Assembly (NCBI GenBank): GCA_047974625.1
Contig: JBKECK010000044.1
Location: 28,621 to 92,620, forward strand
Direction of reading: 5' to 3'
Length of the DNA: 64,000 bases
From: CADEDH01 sp047974625
GTDB taxonomy: Bacteria > Actinomycetota > Acidimicrobiia > Acidimicrobiales > SZUA-35
The position numbers were made by a program, and so were the translations under genes. Below are positions 1 through 7,560 of the stretch, one piece after another; within the stretch, counting starts at the first letter, position 1; each line of letters begins with the position of its first letter. Below the pieces are notes generated by a model. That model was given only the letters and a program-made list of their open reading frames with translations, did no database searches and was not told the origin of the DNA.

Positions 1-118
1 TGAGGCGGACGTCGAGCTCCACCCCGTGCGCCCCCTGATCGGCGGCGGCCCGGAAGGCCTCGAGGGTGTTCTCCGGGTGGGTGGCCGACGCCCCCCGGTG
101 GGCGATCACTCGAACCAT
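1..118 (-). CDS. Glycerophosphodiester phosphodiesterase family protein (partial, N-terminus only)
   Basis: Only the first 39 codons are inside the window; the rest continues beyond the left edge. The N-terminus reads MVRVIAHRGASATHPENT followed by EAF and a GVELDV segment. The HRG motif, the PENT segment and the ExD pair are the metal and substrate site of the GDPD family, which hydrolyses glycerophosphodiesters to glycerol 3-phosphate and an alcohol. The ATG at 118 is preceded by a GGAGG Shine-Dalgarno sequence at a good distance. Substrate and location (cytoplasmic or exported) cannot be judged from this fragment; no signal peptide precedes the motif. Confidence 0.88.
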   Translation of the reverse strand, partial: MVRVIAHRGASATHPENTLEAFRAAADQGAHGVELDVRL

Positions 119-511
119 GGGCGGGCCTCCTTCGGGGATCAGTGCCCGGTGACGATCGGCCGGGCAACGGGCCGGCGTCCGACCCGGACCGTGGCGGCAT
201 CACCGGCGCCGCGTCGCACCCGGCGCGGCCCCACGATGCCCGCCCCCGACCCCCCGTTCCACCCGGCGGCGAACCCGCCGTGCAACGTTCGTGTGAACTT
301 TTAGTTGCACGTTCCTCGATTGAAGTCTTTACGAAGATCTAACCATTCGTCTATGGTGTCCGCCAAGGTGCGAACGAGCGAGCAGCCGGGGCCCCACCGC
401 TCCACAGTTGCTCGATTTGGCGTACCTCGATCTCGGCGCCGCTGTGCAACGACGGACACGTCACACGAGGATCACCTTCCGTTTCCATCGCCACTCCATG
501 GGGAGGAGTAC
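119..511. other. Intergenic region upstream of whiB1 with an inverted repeat
   Basis: No convincing gene is seen in these 393 bases between the divergent GDPD and whiB1 genes. A perfect 7-base inverted repeat, GTGCAAC (280-286) and GTTGCAC (304-310), lies in the only locally AT-rich stretch (about 295-355), where a promoter for whiB1 would be expected. A second GTGCAAC occurs near 440. The right arm contains TTGCAC, a plausible -35 hexamer, but I see no clear -10 partner. In Mycobacterium whiB1 is cAMP/CRP-controlled; a full TGTGA-N6-TCACA site is not present here. Confidence 0.4.
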
Positions 512-859
512 GTGGCAGCAGTAGTCCATTCCGCCGAGGTTCAGGTTCCTGACTTCGCCGAATTCGAGCAGATCGCCCGCGGCTTGGTCGGTCGCCCGCC
601 GGATCCCGATCCCGATCTCTCCTGGAGGGCCACGGCCGCGTGCCGTGACACCAGCCCGGAGCTGTTTTTCCCGATCGGTACCACGGGTCAGGCTGTCGAC
701 CAGATCGCCGCAGCCAAGCTGGTGTGCACGGCGTGCCCGTCTCGGGTGCCGTGCCTCGAGTTCGCCTTGTCAACCAACCAGGACTCGGGAGTCTGGGGCG
801 CAACCTCGGAAGAGGAACGTCGCCAGCTTCGTCGCACGTATCTGAGCCGTCGGCGCTGA
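512..859 (+). CDS. whiB1: WhiB-family iron-sulphur transcriptional regulator, WhiB1-like
   Basis: A 115-residue protein with the four cysteines of the WhiB family at C44, C72, C75 and C81 (C-x27-C-x2-C-x5-C), which bind a redox- and NO-sensitive 4Fe-4S cluster. The segments CRDTSPELFFP and QDSGVWG, followed by a basic EEERRQLRR tail, closely match WhiB1. The start is GTG at 512 because GGAGGAG sits just upstream; longer readings to 305 cross a region without coding character. WhiB proteins bind sigma factor region 4 and modulate housekeeping transcription. The neighbouring convergent gene is a PdtaS kinase, the same neighbour as in Mycobacterium tuberculosis, which supports the WhiB1 assignment. 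The glycine turn reads GVWGA rather than the more usual GVWGG. Confidence 0.9.
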   Translation: MAAVVHSAEVQVPDFAEFEQIARGLVGRPPDPDPDLSWRATAACRDTSPELFFPIGTTGQAVDQIAAAKLVCTACPSRVPCLEFALSTNQDSGVWGATSEEERRQLRRTYLSRRR

Positions 860-898
860 GCCGACGTACCTGCTTCGAATTTGTCCAAACCCAACAGG

Positions 899-934
899 CT
901 GTCCACGTTGAGGACGATGGTCCTCAACGGACAG
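899..934 (+). terminator. Hairpin downstream of whiB1
   Basis: CTGTCC plus GTTGAGGAC (899-915) pairs with GTCCTCAACGGACAG (920-934), leaving a two-base AC bulge and a GATG loop. It starts 40 bases after the whiB1 stop, followed by a short CTGTT run. It is probably a terminator or 3' stabilising hairpin; there is no long U tract. Confidence 0.55.
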
Positions 935-966
935 ACTGTTCCAACCAGGTAGTTTCTTCAACAACA

Positions 967-1016
967 GGCACACGCAAAGCCGGACTCAGCTCGCTGGGTC
1001 CGGCTTTGCGTGTGCC
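967..1016. terminator. Strong bidirectional terminator hairpin between whiB1 and pdtaS
   Basis: A perfect 19-bp inverted repeat: arms 967-985 and 998-1016, beginning GGCACACGCAAAG, with a 12-base loop. It lies between the two convergent genes, 26 bases from the pdtaS stop codon, so it can terminate both transcripts. It is the longest perfect hairpin I found in the window. Confidence 0.85.
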
Positions 1017-1042
1017 GCCGACGGTGTGTCCGAGCCGCGGGG

Positions 1043-2494
1043 CTAGCGGGGCTTGAGCCGGACGACGAGCTCGGCCACGGTGCCCGGATCCTGGCCGCCC
1101 GCCGGCCGTACCACCAGCCGCCCCCCCAGGTCGCTCTCGACCAGGGCGTTGATGATGGTGAGGCCGAGGCCGGTCTGGGCCGTGCTGTCGAACCCCGCGG
1201 GGACCCCGACCCCGTTGTCGTGCACGCTCACCGTGAGCTCGGTGGCGTCGAACACCATCTCCACGGTGACGGCCCCGCCGGCCGATCCGGGCGGGAACCC
1301 GTGCTCCACGGCGTTCTGGACCAGCTCGTTGAGGATCACGGCCAGGGAGCTGGCCGTGCTGGCTGAGACCACGGGACCGTCCCCGACGAGGCGGACCCGC
1401 AGGGGAACCACGGCCGCCTGCTCGGCCACGGCCAGGATCGGACGCACGATCTCACCCAGGACCACCTCGTCGCCACCCCCGCGCGACAGCATGTCGTGCA
1501 CCGTGGCGATCGAGGCGATCCGGCGTTCGGCCTCGGCGATGGCGGCCTTGGCCTCGGGGGCGGTGGCCCTCCGTTCCTGGATCCGGAGCAGGGACGTCAC
1601 CGTCTGCAGGTTGTTCTTGACCCGATGGTGGATCTCCCGGATCGTGGCGTTCATCGACACCATCAACCGTTCCCGGCTGCGGAGCTCGGACACGTCGCGG
1701 AGCAGGACGAGGGCTCCGTCGACCACCCCGTCGGTGATCAGGGGCACGATCCGGACCAGGATGGTCACATTGTCGGGCCGGTCGAGCTCCTCCACCACCG
1801 GTGTCCGCAGGGAGTACGCGGTGCGGACGTTCTCGTTGCGGACCCCCAGGTCGACCAGGCGCCGACCGACCACGGATCCGTGGTAGCCGAGGCGGTGGAA
1901 GGCGGACACCCCGTTCGGTGAGGAGTAGGCCACCGTGCCTTCCCGGTCCAGGATGAGGGCGCCATCCCCAACCCGGGGGGACTCCTCGGTGCCGTTGTCC
2001 TCGTAGGGGAAGGGGAAGGTCCCGTCGGAGACCATCTGGACCAGCCGCTCCGACACCCCCAGATAGGCGAGCTCCAGGTCGCCGAGGGAGCGATGACCCA
2101 GTTGGGGGGTCTCCCTGGTCATGACGGCCACCACCTTGCCCTGCCACCGGACCGGTACCGCCACGACCGAGGCCCGGCTCTCGGGTATCGGCAGATCGAG
2201 TTCGGCTTCGGTGATCTTCCCCGACCGCATGGCCGCGGCCACCAAGGGCCGTTCGGCCGCGGTGACGAACCCACCGAGCTGGTCGTCCCGGTAGAGGGTC
2301 TGGGCCGTGGTCGGACGCATCTGGGCCAGGACGATGAACCGCTGCCCGTCGTCGCCCACCGGCGCGAACAGCAACAGGTCGGCGAACGACAGGTCGGCCA
2401 GGGGCCCCCACGAGCTCACCAGGCGGCGAAGATGGTCCCGGGCTTCGTCGTCGAGCTGGGTGTGACGGCGGACGATGTCCTTCAAACTGGCCAC
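1043..2494 (-). CDS. pdtaS: Sensor histidine kinase, PdtaS-like (GAF-PAS-HisKA_2-HATPase)
   Basis: A 483-residue soluble kinase without membrane segments. The N-terminus (about 1-150) matches the GAF-like domain of PdtaS, including LADLSFADLLL. A PAS-like domain follows (about 165-270, GDGALILDREGTV). The dimerisation/phosphoacceptor box REIHHRVKNNLQ (His near 288) is the HisKA_2 type, and the ATPase domain has N-box NELVQNAVEHGF and G-box DNGVGVP and GLGLTI. PdtaS phosphorylates the antiterminator response regulator PdtaR; no pdtaR is present in this window. The start is GTG at 2494, with GAGGGGGAG upstream. Synteny with whiB1 matches M. tuberculosis (Rv3219/Rv3220c). Confidence 0.9.
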   Translation of the reverse strand: MASLKDIVRRHTQLDDEARDHLRRLVSSWGPLADLSFADLLLFAPVGDDGQRFIVLAQMRPTTAQTLYRDDQLGGFVTAAERPLVAAAMRSGKITEAELDLPIPESRASVVAVPVRWQGKVVAVMTRETPQLGHRSLGDLELAYLGVSERLVQMVSDGTFPFPYEDNGTEESPRVGDGALILDREGTVAYSSPNGVSAFHRLGYHGSVVGRRLVDLGVRNENVRTAYSLRTPVVEELDRPDNVTILVRIVPLITDGVVDGALVLLRDVSELRSRERLMVSMNATIREIHHRVKNNLQTVTSLLRIQERRATAPEAKAAIAEAERRIASIATVHDMLSRGGGDEVVLGEIVRPILAVAEQAAVVPLRVRLVGDGPVVSASTASSLAVILNELVQNAVEHGFPPGSAGGAVTVEMVFDATELTVSVHDNGVGVPAGFDSTAQTGLGLTIINALVESDLGGRLVVRPAGGQDPGTVAELVVRLKPR

Positions 2495-2580
2495 GATGAA
2501 CGGCTCCCCCTCAGATCGGGTCCGCTGGACCGCCTGGTGGTGACCAGCCAGGCGTCCGGCCGGCCCCGGTCGAGGCTATC

Positions 2581-2676
2581 AACATGACGATGAGGCCTCG
2601 GCCGAAGAGCAGAACATGACGATGAGGCCTCGGCCGAAGAGCAGAACATGACGATGAGGCCTCGGCCGAAGAGCAG
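2581..2676. repeat. Three perfect 32-bp tandem repeats (interspersed repeat family, locus A)
   Basis: Three identical 32-base units at 2581-2612, 2613-2644 and 2645-2676. Each contains the core GATGAGGCCTCGGCCGAAGA. The cluster lies between the 5' end of pdtaS and the stop codon of the Get3-like gene. The same core, slightly varied, recurs near 25.7 kb (inverted) and 53.0 kb, so this belongs to a dispersed family rather than a local duplication. Confidence 0.9.
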
Positions 2677-2680
2677 AAGA

Positions 2681-3742
2681 TCAGCCCGTCCGGGTGATCA
2701 GGTCGGCGAGGTCGTCCGGGGTGGCCAGGTCCGGGCGCCACGGCAGGCGGACGAGGGCGGGGGCCGGGGACGGCTGCCGCTCCACCAGCTCGGCCGGTCG
2801 GTCGTCGTCGGCGAGCAGGTGGAGCATGGCCGCCCGGAGCGGGGCCGCCTCCACGGAGTCCACCGACAGCTCGGCCGACGCCGCCGGCCCGGCACCGGGC
2901 ACGGCCCGGTTGTGAACCACGGCGGCCACCGGGTGGTGGCGCTCGTTCAGAGCCCGCAGCAGGTCGTCGGCCTGGGACAGGGCGCCGGCGTCGGCGGTGG
3001 TGATCAACAGGTAGCGGGTGGATGGGTCACTGAGGCGGCGTTTGACGGCCCGGGCCCGCTCGGCCACGCCCGGCTGGAGCTGGGAGAACCGCCAGAAGAA
3101 CTCCCCTACCTGGGCCAGGAACGGCCCGCCCACTACCCGTTCGGCCGCGGCCAGGAACGGCCGGGCGGTGAGTTGGGCCATCCGGCTCCGATAGGGGGCG
3201 GTGAGCCACCGGAGCAGCCAGCTGTCGAAGAAGTCGAGCATCCGGTCGGGGGCGTCGAGCACATCGATGGCGTGCACCGACGGAGGGGTGTCGATCACCA
3301 CCAGGTCGTAGCGGTCACTGTCGGTGAGGTCGTGGAGCCGGTCGAGGGCGATGTAGTCGTGGCTCTGCACGAACCGGCGGGTGAGGGTGCGGTACAGGGG
3401 GTTGGCCAGCAGGTCGTCGGCGGCGGCCTGATTGGGGGCGTGCCGTTCCACCAGCTCGTCCCAGCTCCGGGCCATCTCCACCATCGAGGCCCAGAGGGCA
3501 CCGTCGGGGGCGGTGTCGAGCTTGACCCTGGCCGGTTCGTGACCGAGGGGGACCCCGAGGGCGTCGGCCAGGCGACGGGCCGGGTCCACCGTGACCACCA
3601 GGACCCGGCGGCCGGCCTGGGCGGCCGCCGCGGCCACGGCGGCGGCCACCGTGGTCTTGCCGACCCCGCCGGCGCCCACCACGAGCACGACCCTGGCCTC
3701 GCCCAGCCGATCGATCAGGGTGCCCGGGGCCGGCGTGGTCAT
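2681..3742 (-). CDS. ArsA/Get3-like ATPase, second of a pair
   Basis: A 353-residue P-loop ATPase of the ArsA/Get3 (SIMIBI) class. The Walker A motif GAGGVGKTT lies at about residues 23-31, followed by VDPARRLADALG, as in the switch I region of Get3-type ATPases, and DLVVIDTPPS as Walker B. Its start overlaps the end of the upstream ATPase gene by four bases (ATGA), so the two are translationally coupled. Mycobacteria carry a similar pair, Rv3679/Rv3680 (BagA/BagB, Get3-like). The role of the bacterial pair is poorly defined; transport of anions or handling of membrane proteins have been proposed. No metal-binding arsenite motif is evident. Confidence 0.8.
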   Translation of the reverse strand: MTTPAPGTLIDRLGEARVVLVVGAGGVGKTTVAAAVAAAAAQAGRRVLVVTVDPARRLADALGVPLGHEPARVKLDTAPDGALWASMVEMARSWDELVERHAPNQAAADDLLANPLYRTLTRRFVQSHDYIALDRLHDLTDSDRYDLVVIDTPPSVHAIDVLDAPDRMLDFFDSWLLRWLTAPYRSRMAQLTARPFLAAAERVVGGPFLAQVGEFFWRFSQLQPGVAERARAVKRRLSDPSTRYLLITTADAGALSQADDLLRALNERHHPVAAVVHNRAVPGAGPAASAELSVDSVEAAPLRAAMLHLLADDDRPAELVERQPSPAPALVRLPWRPDLATPDDLADLITRTG

Positions 3743-4602
3743 CCCACCACCCCGGCCAGCGCGGCCTCGGCCACCCCGACGGGGTCGTCCGGTTCGGCCC
3801 CTTCCCCAATCGGGATCCGGTCGGGGTCGAGGCGGGACAGGCGCTCGTCGAGCTCGACGGCCCGCCGGTACCGGGTGGCCACCATGGCGGCCAGCGGGGC
3901 CAGCCGTCCCGACCCTCCGGCCAGCCGGTCGGCCTCCTCGATGGACGGCCCGTCCAGCGGGGCCGGCACCCGGTTGACCACCAGTCGTTCGACCCGGACG
4001 TCGGTGTCGGCCCGGAGCCGGGCCGTGAGCTCCTCGGTCTCCTCCACGGTGAGCTCATCCAGGGTGGCCACCACCATCACGCCGGTGTGGTCCTGATCGG
4101 CGAGGATGTCGGCCATCCAGGACGCCTCGGCGGCCAGGGGTCCGTAGCCCACCATCTGGCCCAGGGTCCGGGGGGCGTCGAGCAGTTCCACCACATGTCC
4201 GGTGGCGGGACCGTCCACCACCACCAGGTCCCACGGCCCCCGGCGGACCTCGTGGCACACCTTGCCGATGGTCAGGATCTCGCGGACCGCGGGCGCGGCC
4301 ACTGCCACATAGTCGAGGGTGCGCGACAGGGGCCGGAGCTGAGACGGGGCGATCGGCACCCAGAGGGTACGGCGAACGTATTCGTCCACGCTGGCCTCGG
4401 TGGACAGCTCGAGCAGGGCCACCCCGTCGTCCCCGGTGACGATCCGGCCGGCCCGGGGCGACGGGTGGTGCAGGGCGGCGGCCAGGCCTCCCGCGTTGAC
4501 GGCGTCGACGGCCAGGACCCGGTGGCCTCCGGCGGCTGCGGCGCGGGCGATACCGGCGGCCACCGTGGTGCGACCGACCCCACCCTTCCCCGTGACCACC
4601 AC
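3739..4602 (-). CDS. ArsA/Get3-like ATPase, first of a pair
   Basis: A 287-residue P-loop ATPase with GKGGVGRTT very close to the N-terminus, an AVDAVNAGGLAAALH switch-like segment and DLVVVDGPATGH as Walker B. The GTG at 4602 puts the P-loop at residue 5. An in-frame CTG at 4635 would add 11 residues and overlaps the DUF3107 stop codon as CTGA, which would be typical coupling, so the true start may be there. The final lysine of the deviant Walker A is arginine followed by TT (GRTT) instead of GKTT, which may weaken nucleotide hydrolysis; the first, signature lysine (GKGG) is kept. It probably forms a heterodimer with the downstream ATPase. Confidence 0.78.
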   Translation of the reverse strand: MVVTGKGGVGRTTVAAGIARAAAAGGHRVLAVDAVNAGGLAAALHHPSPRAGRIVTGDDGVALLELSTEASVDEYVRRTLWVPIAPSQLRPLSRTLDYVAVAAPAVREILTIGKVCHEVRRGPWDLVVVDGPATGHVVELLDAPRTLGQMVGYGPLAAEASWMADILADQDHTGVMVVATLDELTVEETEELTARLRADTDVRVERLVVNRVPAPLDGPSIEEADRLAGGSGRLAPLAAMVATRYRRAVELDERLSRLDPDRIPIGEGAEPDDPVGVAEAALAGVVG

Positions 4603-4631
4603 GAGTCGGGCCCGGTTGGAGCGATCGTCGC

Positions 4632-4862
4632 TCAGACGCCGAACCCGATGCGCTGGGCCGTGGAGGACGTGCCAAGCTGGATGAAGGCGAGCTTGGCCGC
4701 AGGTACACCGATCTGGCTGCCCTTGCGGTCGGTGATCCAGAGCACACCGTCGGACCCGAGGGCGGCCTCCACCAGGCCCCTCAGCTGCTCCTGATCGGTG
4801 TCGTCGCCGAGTTCGAGCTCGATCACCTGGGAACTCTGCACAATACCGATGCGGATGTCCAT
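4632..4862 (-). CDS. DUF3107 family protein
   Basis: A 76-residue protein beginning MDIRIGIVQSSQVIELEL, which matches the small actinobacterial DUF3107 family (Rv3208A in M. tuberculosis). Function is unknown. It is compact, with predicted alternating strands and one helix and no membrane segment. ATG 4862 is chosen because homologues begin at this point; a TTG at 4871 is the alternative and has a GGGAGG sequence about 15 bases upstream. It is the first gene of a probable three-gene unit with the two Get3-like ATPases downstream. Confidence 0.75.
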   Translation of the reverse strand: MDIRIGIVQSSQVIELELGDDTDQEQLRGLVEAALGSDGVLWITDRKGSQIGVPAAKLAFIQLGTSSTAQRIGFGV

Positions 4863-4894
4863 GGCAGCCAAACCTACCGGCCCGCCCTCCCGGT

Positions 4895-6052
4895 TCAGAC
4901 GATCCGCAGTTCAGACCGGAACCGCTTCTTGGGGGCCAGATCGACGGCCACCCGTTGGGCCAGCCCGGCGAAGACCTCGCCGGCCTCGCTCGACGGGTCG
5001 GCGGCCACCGGGTCGCCCACGTCGGCCCCCTCCCGCAGGGCGGGTACCAGGGGGATCCGCGCCAACAGCGGCACCCCCAGCTCGTCGGCCAGCACCTGGC
5101 CGCCGCCCTCGCCGAACAGCTGGTACCGCTTCCCGTCGTCGCCGGTGAACCAGCTCATGTTCTCGATCACCCCGGAGACGGTGATCCGCACCTTGTGGGC
5201 CATGTAGGCGGCCCGCTGGGCCACCTTCTGGGCGGCTGGCTGGGGCGTGGTGACCACCACCAGCTCGGCGCGGGGCAGGAACTGGGCCAGCGAAAGGGCG
5301 ATGTCGCCGGTGCCGGGCGGCAGATCGACCAGCAGGTAGTCGGGCTCGTCCCAGTACACGTCGGTCAGGAACTGCTCCAGGGCCTTGTGGAGCATCGGTC
5401 CCCGCCAGATGACGGGCTGGTTCTCCTCCACGAAAAAGCCCATGGAGATGCAACGGACGCCGTGGGACTCGGGGGGCACGATCATCTCGTCGATCACCAC
5501 GGGGTCCCGGTCGACGCCCAGCATCCGGGGGATGGAGAAGCCCCACACGTCGGCGTCGACCACGGCCACCTTGGCCGGCTCGCCCGAATCATCGGTGCGG
5601 CGGGCCAGAGCCACCGCCAGGTTGGTGGTCACCGAGCTCTTGCCCACGCCGCCCTTGCCCGAGGCGACCAGGATCACCCGGGTCCGGTTGTCCGGGTCGG
5701 CGAAGGGGATGGCCCGACCCTCGGCGTGACCGTGACCCTGCTGGCTGCCGGCGGTGGCGCCCGGGTCGCCGTGGACCATCCGCCGCACCTGTTCACGCTG
5801 CTCGTCGGTCATGACCCCGAACTCGACGGCGACCCGGTCGACCCCGTCCAGGGCCGTCACCGCGGCGGTGACCGACCGTTCGATCTCGTTGCGCAACGGG
5901 CAGCCGGCCACGGTGAGATCCACCGCCACCGCCACGGCCGGAAGGCTGACCTCGACGGTGCGGACCATGCCGAGATCGACGATGGAACGGTGCAACTCCG
6001 GGTCCTGGACCGGGCGCAGGGCATCGATCACGGACTGTTCGGTGATGGTCAC
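4895..6052 (-). CDS. mrp: Mrp/ApbC iron-sulphur cluster carrier ATPase with N-terminal MIP18 domain
   Basis: A 385-residue protein. Residues 1-90 form a DUF59/MIP18 domain (DPELHRSIVDLGMV, then CPLRNEIE). Residues 110-385 form the Mrp ATPase, with ASGKGGVGKSS near 127-137, DADVWGFSIPRMLG, and DYLLVDLPPGTGD. Mrp proteins bind and transfer 4Fe-4S clusters to apoproteins in the cytosol. The CxxC near the end of classical Mrp is not obvious here; I see no paired cysteines in the C-terminal third. The start is GTG 6052, with AGGAGG seven bases upstream; a longer reading to 6112 ignores this signal. It faces a SufR-like regulator across a palindrome. Confidence 0.9.
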   Translation of the reverse strand: MTITEQSVIDALRPVQDPELHRSIVDLGMVRTVEVSLPAVAVAVDLTVAGCPLRNEIERSVTAAVTALDGVDRVAVEFGVMTDEQREQVRRMVHGDPGATAGSQQGHGHAEGRAIPFADPDNRTRVILVASGKGGVGKSSVTTNLAVALARRTDDSGEPAKVAVVDADVWGFSIPRMLGVDRDPVVIDEMIVPPESHGVRCISMGFFVEENQPVIWRGPMLHKALEQFLTDVYWDEPDYLLVDLPPGTGDIALSLAQFLPRAELVVVTTPQPAAQKVAQRAAYMAHKVRITVSGVIENMSWFTGDDGKRYQLFGEGGGQVLADELGVPLLARIPLVPALREGADVGDPVAADPSSEAGEVFAGLAQRVAVDLAPKKRFRSELRIV

Positions 6053-6136
6053 GGGGGGCCTCCTGCCAGTGAGCGGCTCCGACCGCTGATCCGGGCACGG
6101 TGGAGCGGACACCCCTCGCCCGGGCGGCCGATTTCT

Positions 6137-6150
6137 CCTACGGCCGTAGG
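6137..6150. promoter_or_regulatory. Perfect 14-bp palindrome between mrp and sufR-like genes
   Basis: CCTACGGCCGTAGG lies in the 127-base divergent region, 30 bases before the start of the SufR-like regulator and 85 bases before mrp. Its position suggests an operator through which the regulator controls itself and mrp. The sequence differs from mycobacterial SufR sites, so the pairing is inference. Confidence 0.55.
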
Positions 6151-6179
6151 GGGAATGTCCCGGAGGCTAGACTACCGAC

Positions 6180-6896
6180 GTGGCCCGCCGAGCCCTCAAG
6201 CCCACCGAGTTCGCCAGCATGGTGAACGCTGTCACCTCCGCTTTCGGCGATCCAACGCGTCGGGCCATCTACCTGCTGGTCCACGAGCACCCCGAGGGCC
6301 TCACCGCCGGGGAGGTGGCCGAACGCACCGGCCTGCACCCCAACGTGGCCCGGCACCATCTCGACAAGCTGGTGGGCGGTTCCTACCTCGAGGTGACCCA
6401 ACGGCCGTCCGCGGGGGCGGGCCGTCCGGCCAAGCTGTACCAGGCCACCAACCCCGGCCTGCACCTGTCGTTCGACGTCGGCCATCACGACATCCTGATC
6501 ACCCTGCTCGGCAAGGCTCTCGGCCAGCTGCCCGACGGGGAGGCCGAGGCCCTGGCCGAGGAGGTCGGCCTTGAGTACGGCCGGCGGATGGCCGCCTCGA
6601 TGGGGGCCGACCCCGAGGCCCAGCGGTCGTTCCGGGCCGCCCTCCACGTCGTGGCCGACGCCCTGTCCGCCCACGGGTTCGCCGCCCACGCCGAACGCCA
6701 CGGCGAGGAGCTCCGCATCGTGTCCGATCACTGCCCCTTTGGTGACGTGGCCATCGAGCACCCCGTGATCTGCGCCATCGACCGCGGCATGGTTCAGGGC
6801 CTGCTCGGCTCCTTATACGGGGAGACGGCGGTGGCCCTCTCGTCGTCGGTGGCCCGGGGCGACGACGCCTGCGTGGCCGACGTCTCCGCCCACTGA
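6180..6896 (+). CDS. SufR-like winged-helix regulator with C-terminal cysteines
   Basis: A 238-residue regulator. Residues 15-85 form an ArsR-type winged helix (GDPTRRAIYLLV, VAERTGLHPNVARHHLDKLV). The C-terminal domain has Cys185, Cys198 and Cys231. The C-x12-C spacing and sequence CPF..E.P.IC resemble SufR, the Fe-S cluster-binding repressor of suf operons. The gene diverges from the Fe-S carrier mrp rather than a suf operon, which fits a role in Fe-S homeostasis. GTG 6180 is preceded by GGAGG about 10 bases upstream. It could instead be a related sensor of another signal; cluster binding is inferred only from cysteine spacing and context. Confidence 0.72.
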   Translation: MARRALKPTEFASMVNAVTSAFGDPTRRAIYLLVHEHPEGLTAGEVAERTGLHPNVARHHLDKLVGGSYLEVTQRPSAGAGRPAKLYQATNPGLHLSFDVGHHDILITLLGKALGQLPDGEAEALAEEVGLEYGRRMAASMGADPEAQRSFRAALHVVADALSAHGFAAHAERHGEELRIVSDHCPFGDVAIEHPVICAIDRGMVQGLLGSLYGETAVALSSSVARGDDACVADVSAH

Positions 6897-6914
6897 GCGT
6901 TCCGGTCGCCCCCC

Positions 6915-6937
6915 GTGCGGGCCGGGCTGGCCCGCAC
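6915..6937. terminator. Bidirectional terminator hairpin
   Basis: GTGCGGGCC (6915-6923) pairs perfectly with GGCCCGCAC (6929-6937), with a GGGCT loop. It lies exactly between the stop codons of two convergent genes. Confidence 0.7.
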
Positions 6938-7519
6938 TCAGCGGGACGGGGCCGAGTGCCGGTGGTCGAGGTACCACTCCAGGACCGGGGCTAGATCGTC
7001 GTAGCGGAGGTCCCGGGCCGCCTCGAGCAGCTCCTCCATCTCGGCCCGGGCGTCGCGACCACCCAGGTAGATGAGCACCACGATCGACGCGAAGAAATCG
7101 TGGCCGGGCCAGGTGTCACCGGCGACCCTGGCCCCCGGGGTGGCGTCACGCAGCACCTCGAGCACTGTGTCGGTGGCCGTGTCCGGGGCGTGGCGCATCA
7201 TCAGCCACTGGGCGGCCCGGTAGAGCCGCTGGGACACCGACGTCACCGGCGGGGTGTCCACCCCGAGACGGAACAGGGCGTCGACCAGCTCGATCATCCA
7301 CGGCGACGGTTCCAGCCGGTCGAGCAGCTCGTCGACCGGGCCGACGGCCTCGGCCACCGGCACCGTGGGCAGCTGGGGTGTCTCGAGGCTGGTCAAGGCC
7401 TCGAACAGGTCACGGACCTCAGGTCCGCAGTGGAACTGGCGGGCCATCGACTGGCCCAGGAAGAGCGCACCCACTCCGTAGGGGTCCATCTCGTCGATGC
7501 CGAACTCCATCAGGAGCAT
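6938..7519 (-). CDS. Hypothetical protein
   Basis: A 193-residue protein I do not recognise. It is soluble, leucine-rich and probably all-helical. It begins MLLMEFGIDEMDPYG and contains APSPWMIELVD-type helices and a C-terminal YLGGRDARAEMEELL segment reminiscent of helical repeats. No catalytic motif or membrane segment is visible. ATG 7519 is chosen because AGGGGG stands eight bases upstream; readings extending to 7792 overlap the end of corA and lack support. It follows corA on the same strand after 41 bases, so it may be cotranscribed. Confidence 0.6.
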   Translation of the reverse strand: MLLMEFGIDEMDPYGVGALFLGQSMARQFHCGPEVRDLFEALTSLETPQLPTVPVAEAVGPVDELLDRLEPSPWMIELVDALFRLGVDTPPVTSVSQRLYRAAQWLMMRHAPDTATDTVLEVLRDATPGARVAGDTWPGHDFFASIVVLIYLGGRDARAEMEELLEAARDLRYDDLAPVLEWYLDHRHSAPSR

Positions 7520-7560
7520 GGTAGATCCCCCTGTCATGGTGCCGACAGCGGGGTTACCCA

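Noticed and set aside
280..310. CRP-type site upstream of whiB1
   Set aside because: A TGTGA half-site is present at about 292, but no TCACA partner at the correct spacing; only the GTGCAAC/GTTGCAC inverted repeat is clear.
3739..4602. Arsenite efflux ATPase (ArsA)
   Set aside because: No ArsA-type cysteines and no arsB or arsR genes nearby. The pair resembles the actinobacterial Get3-like proteins.
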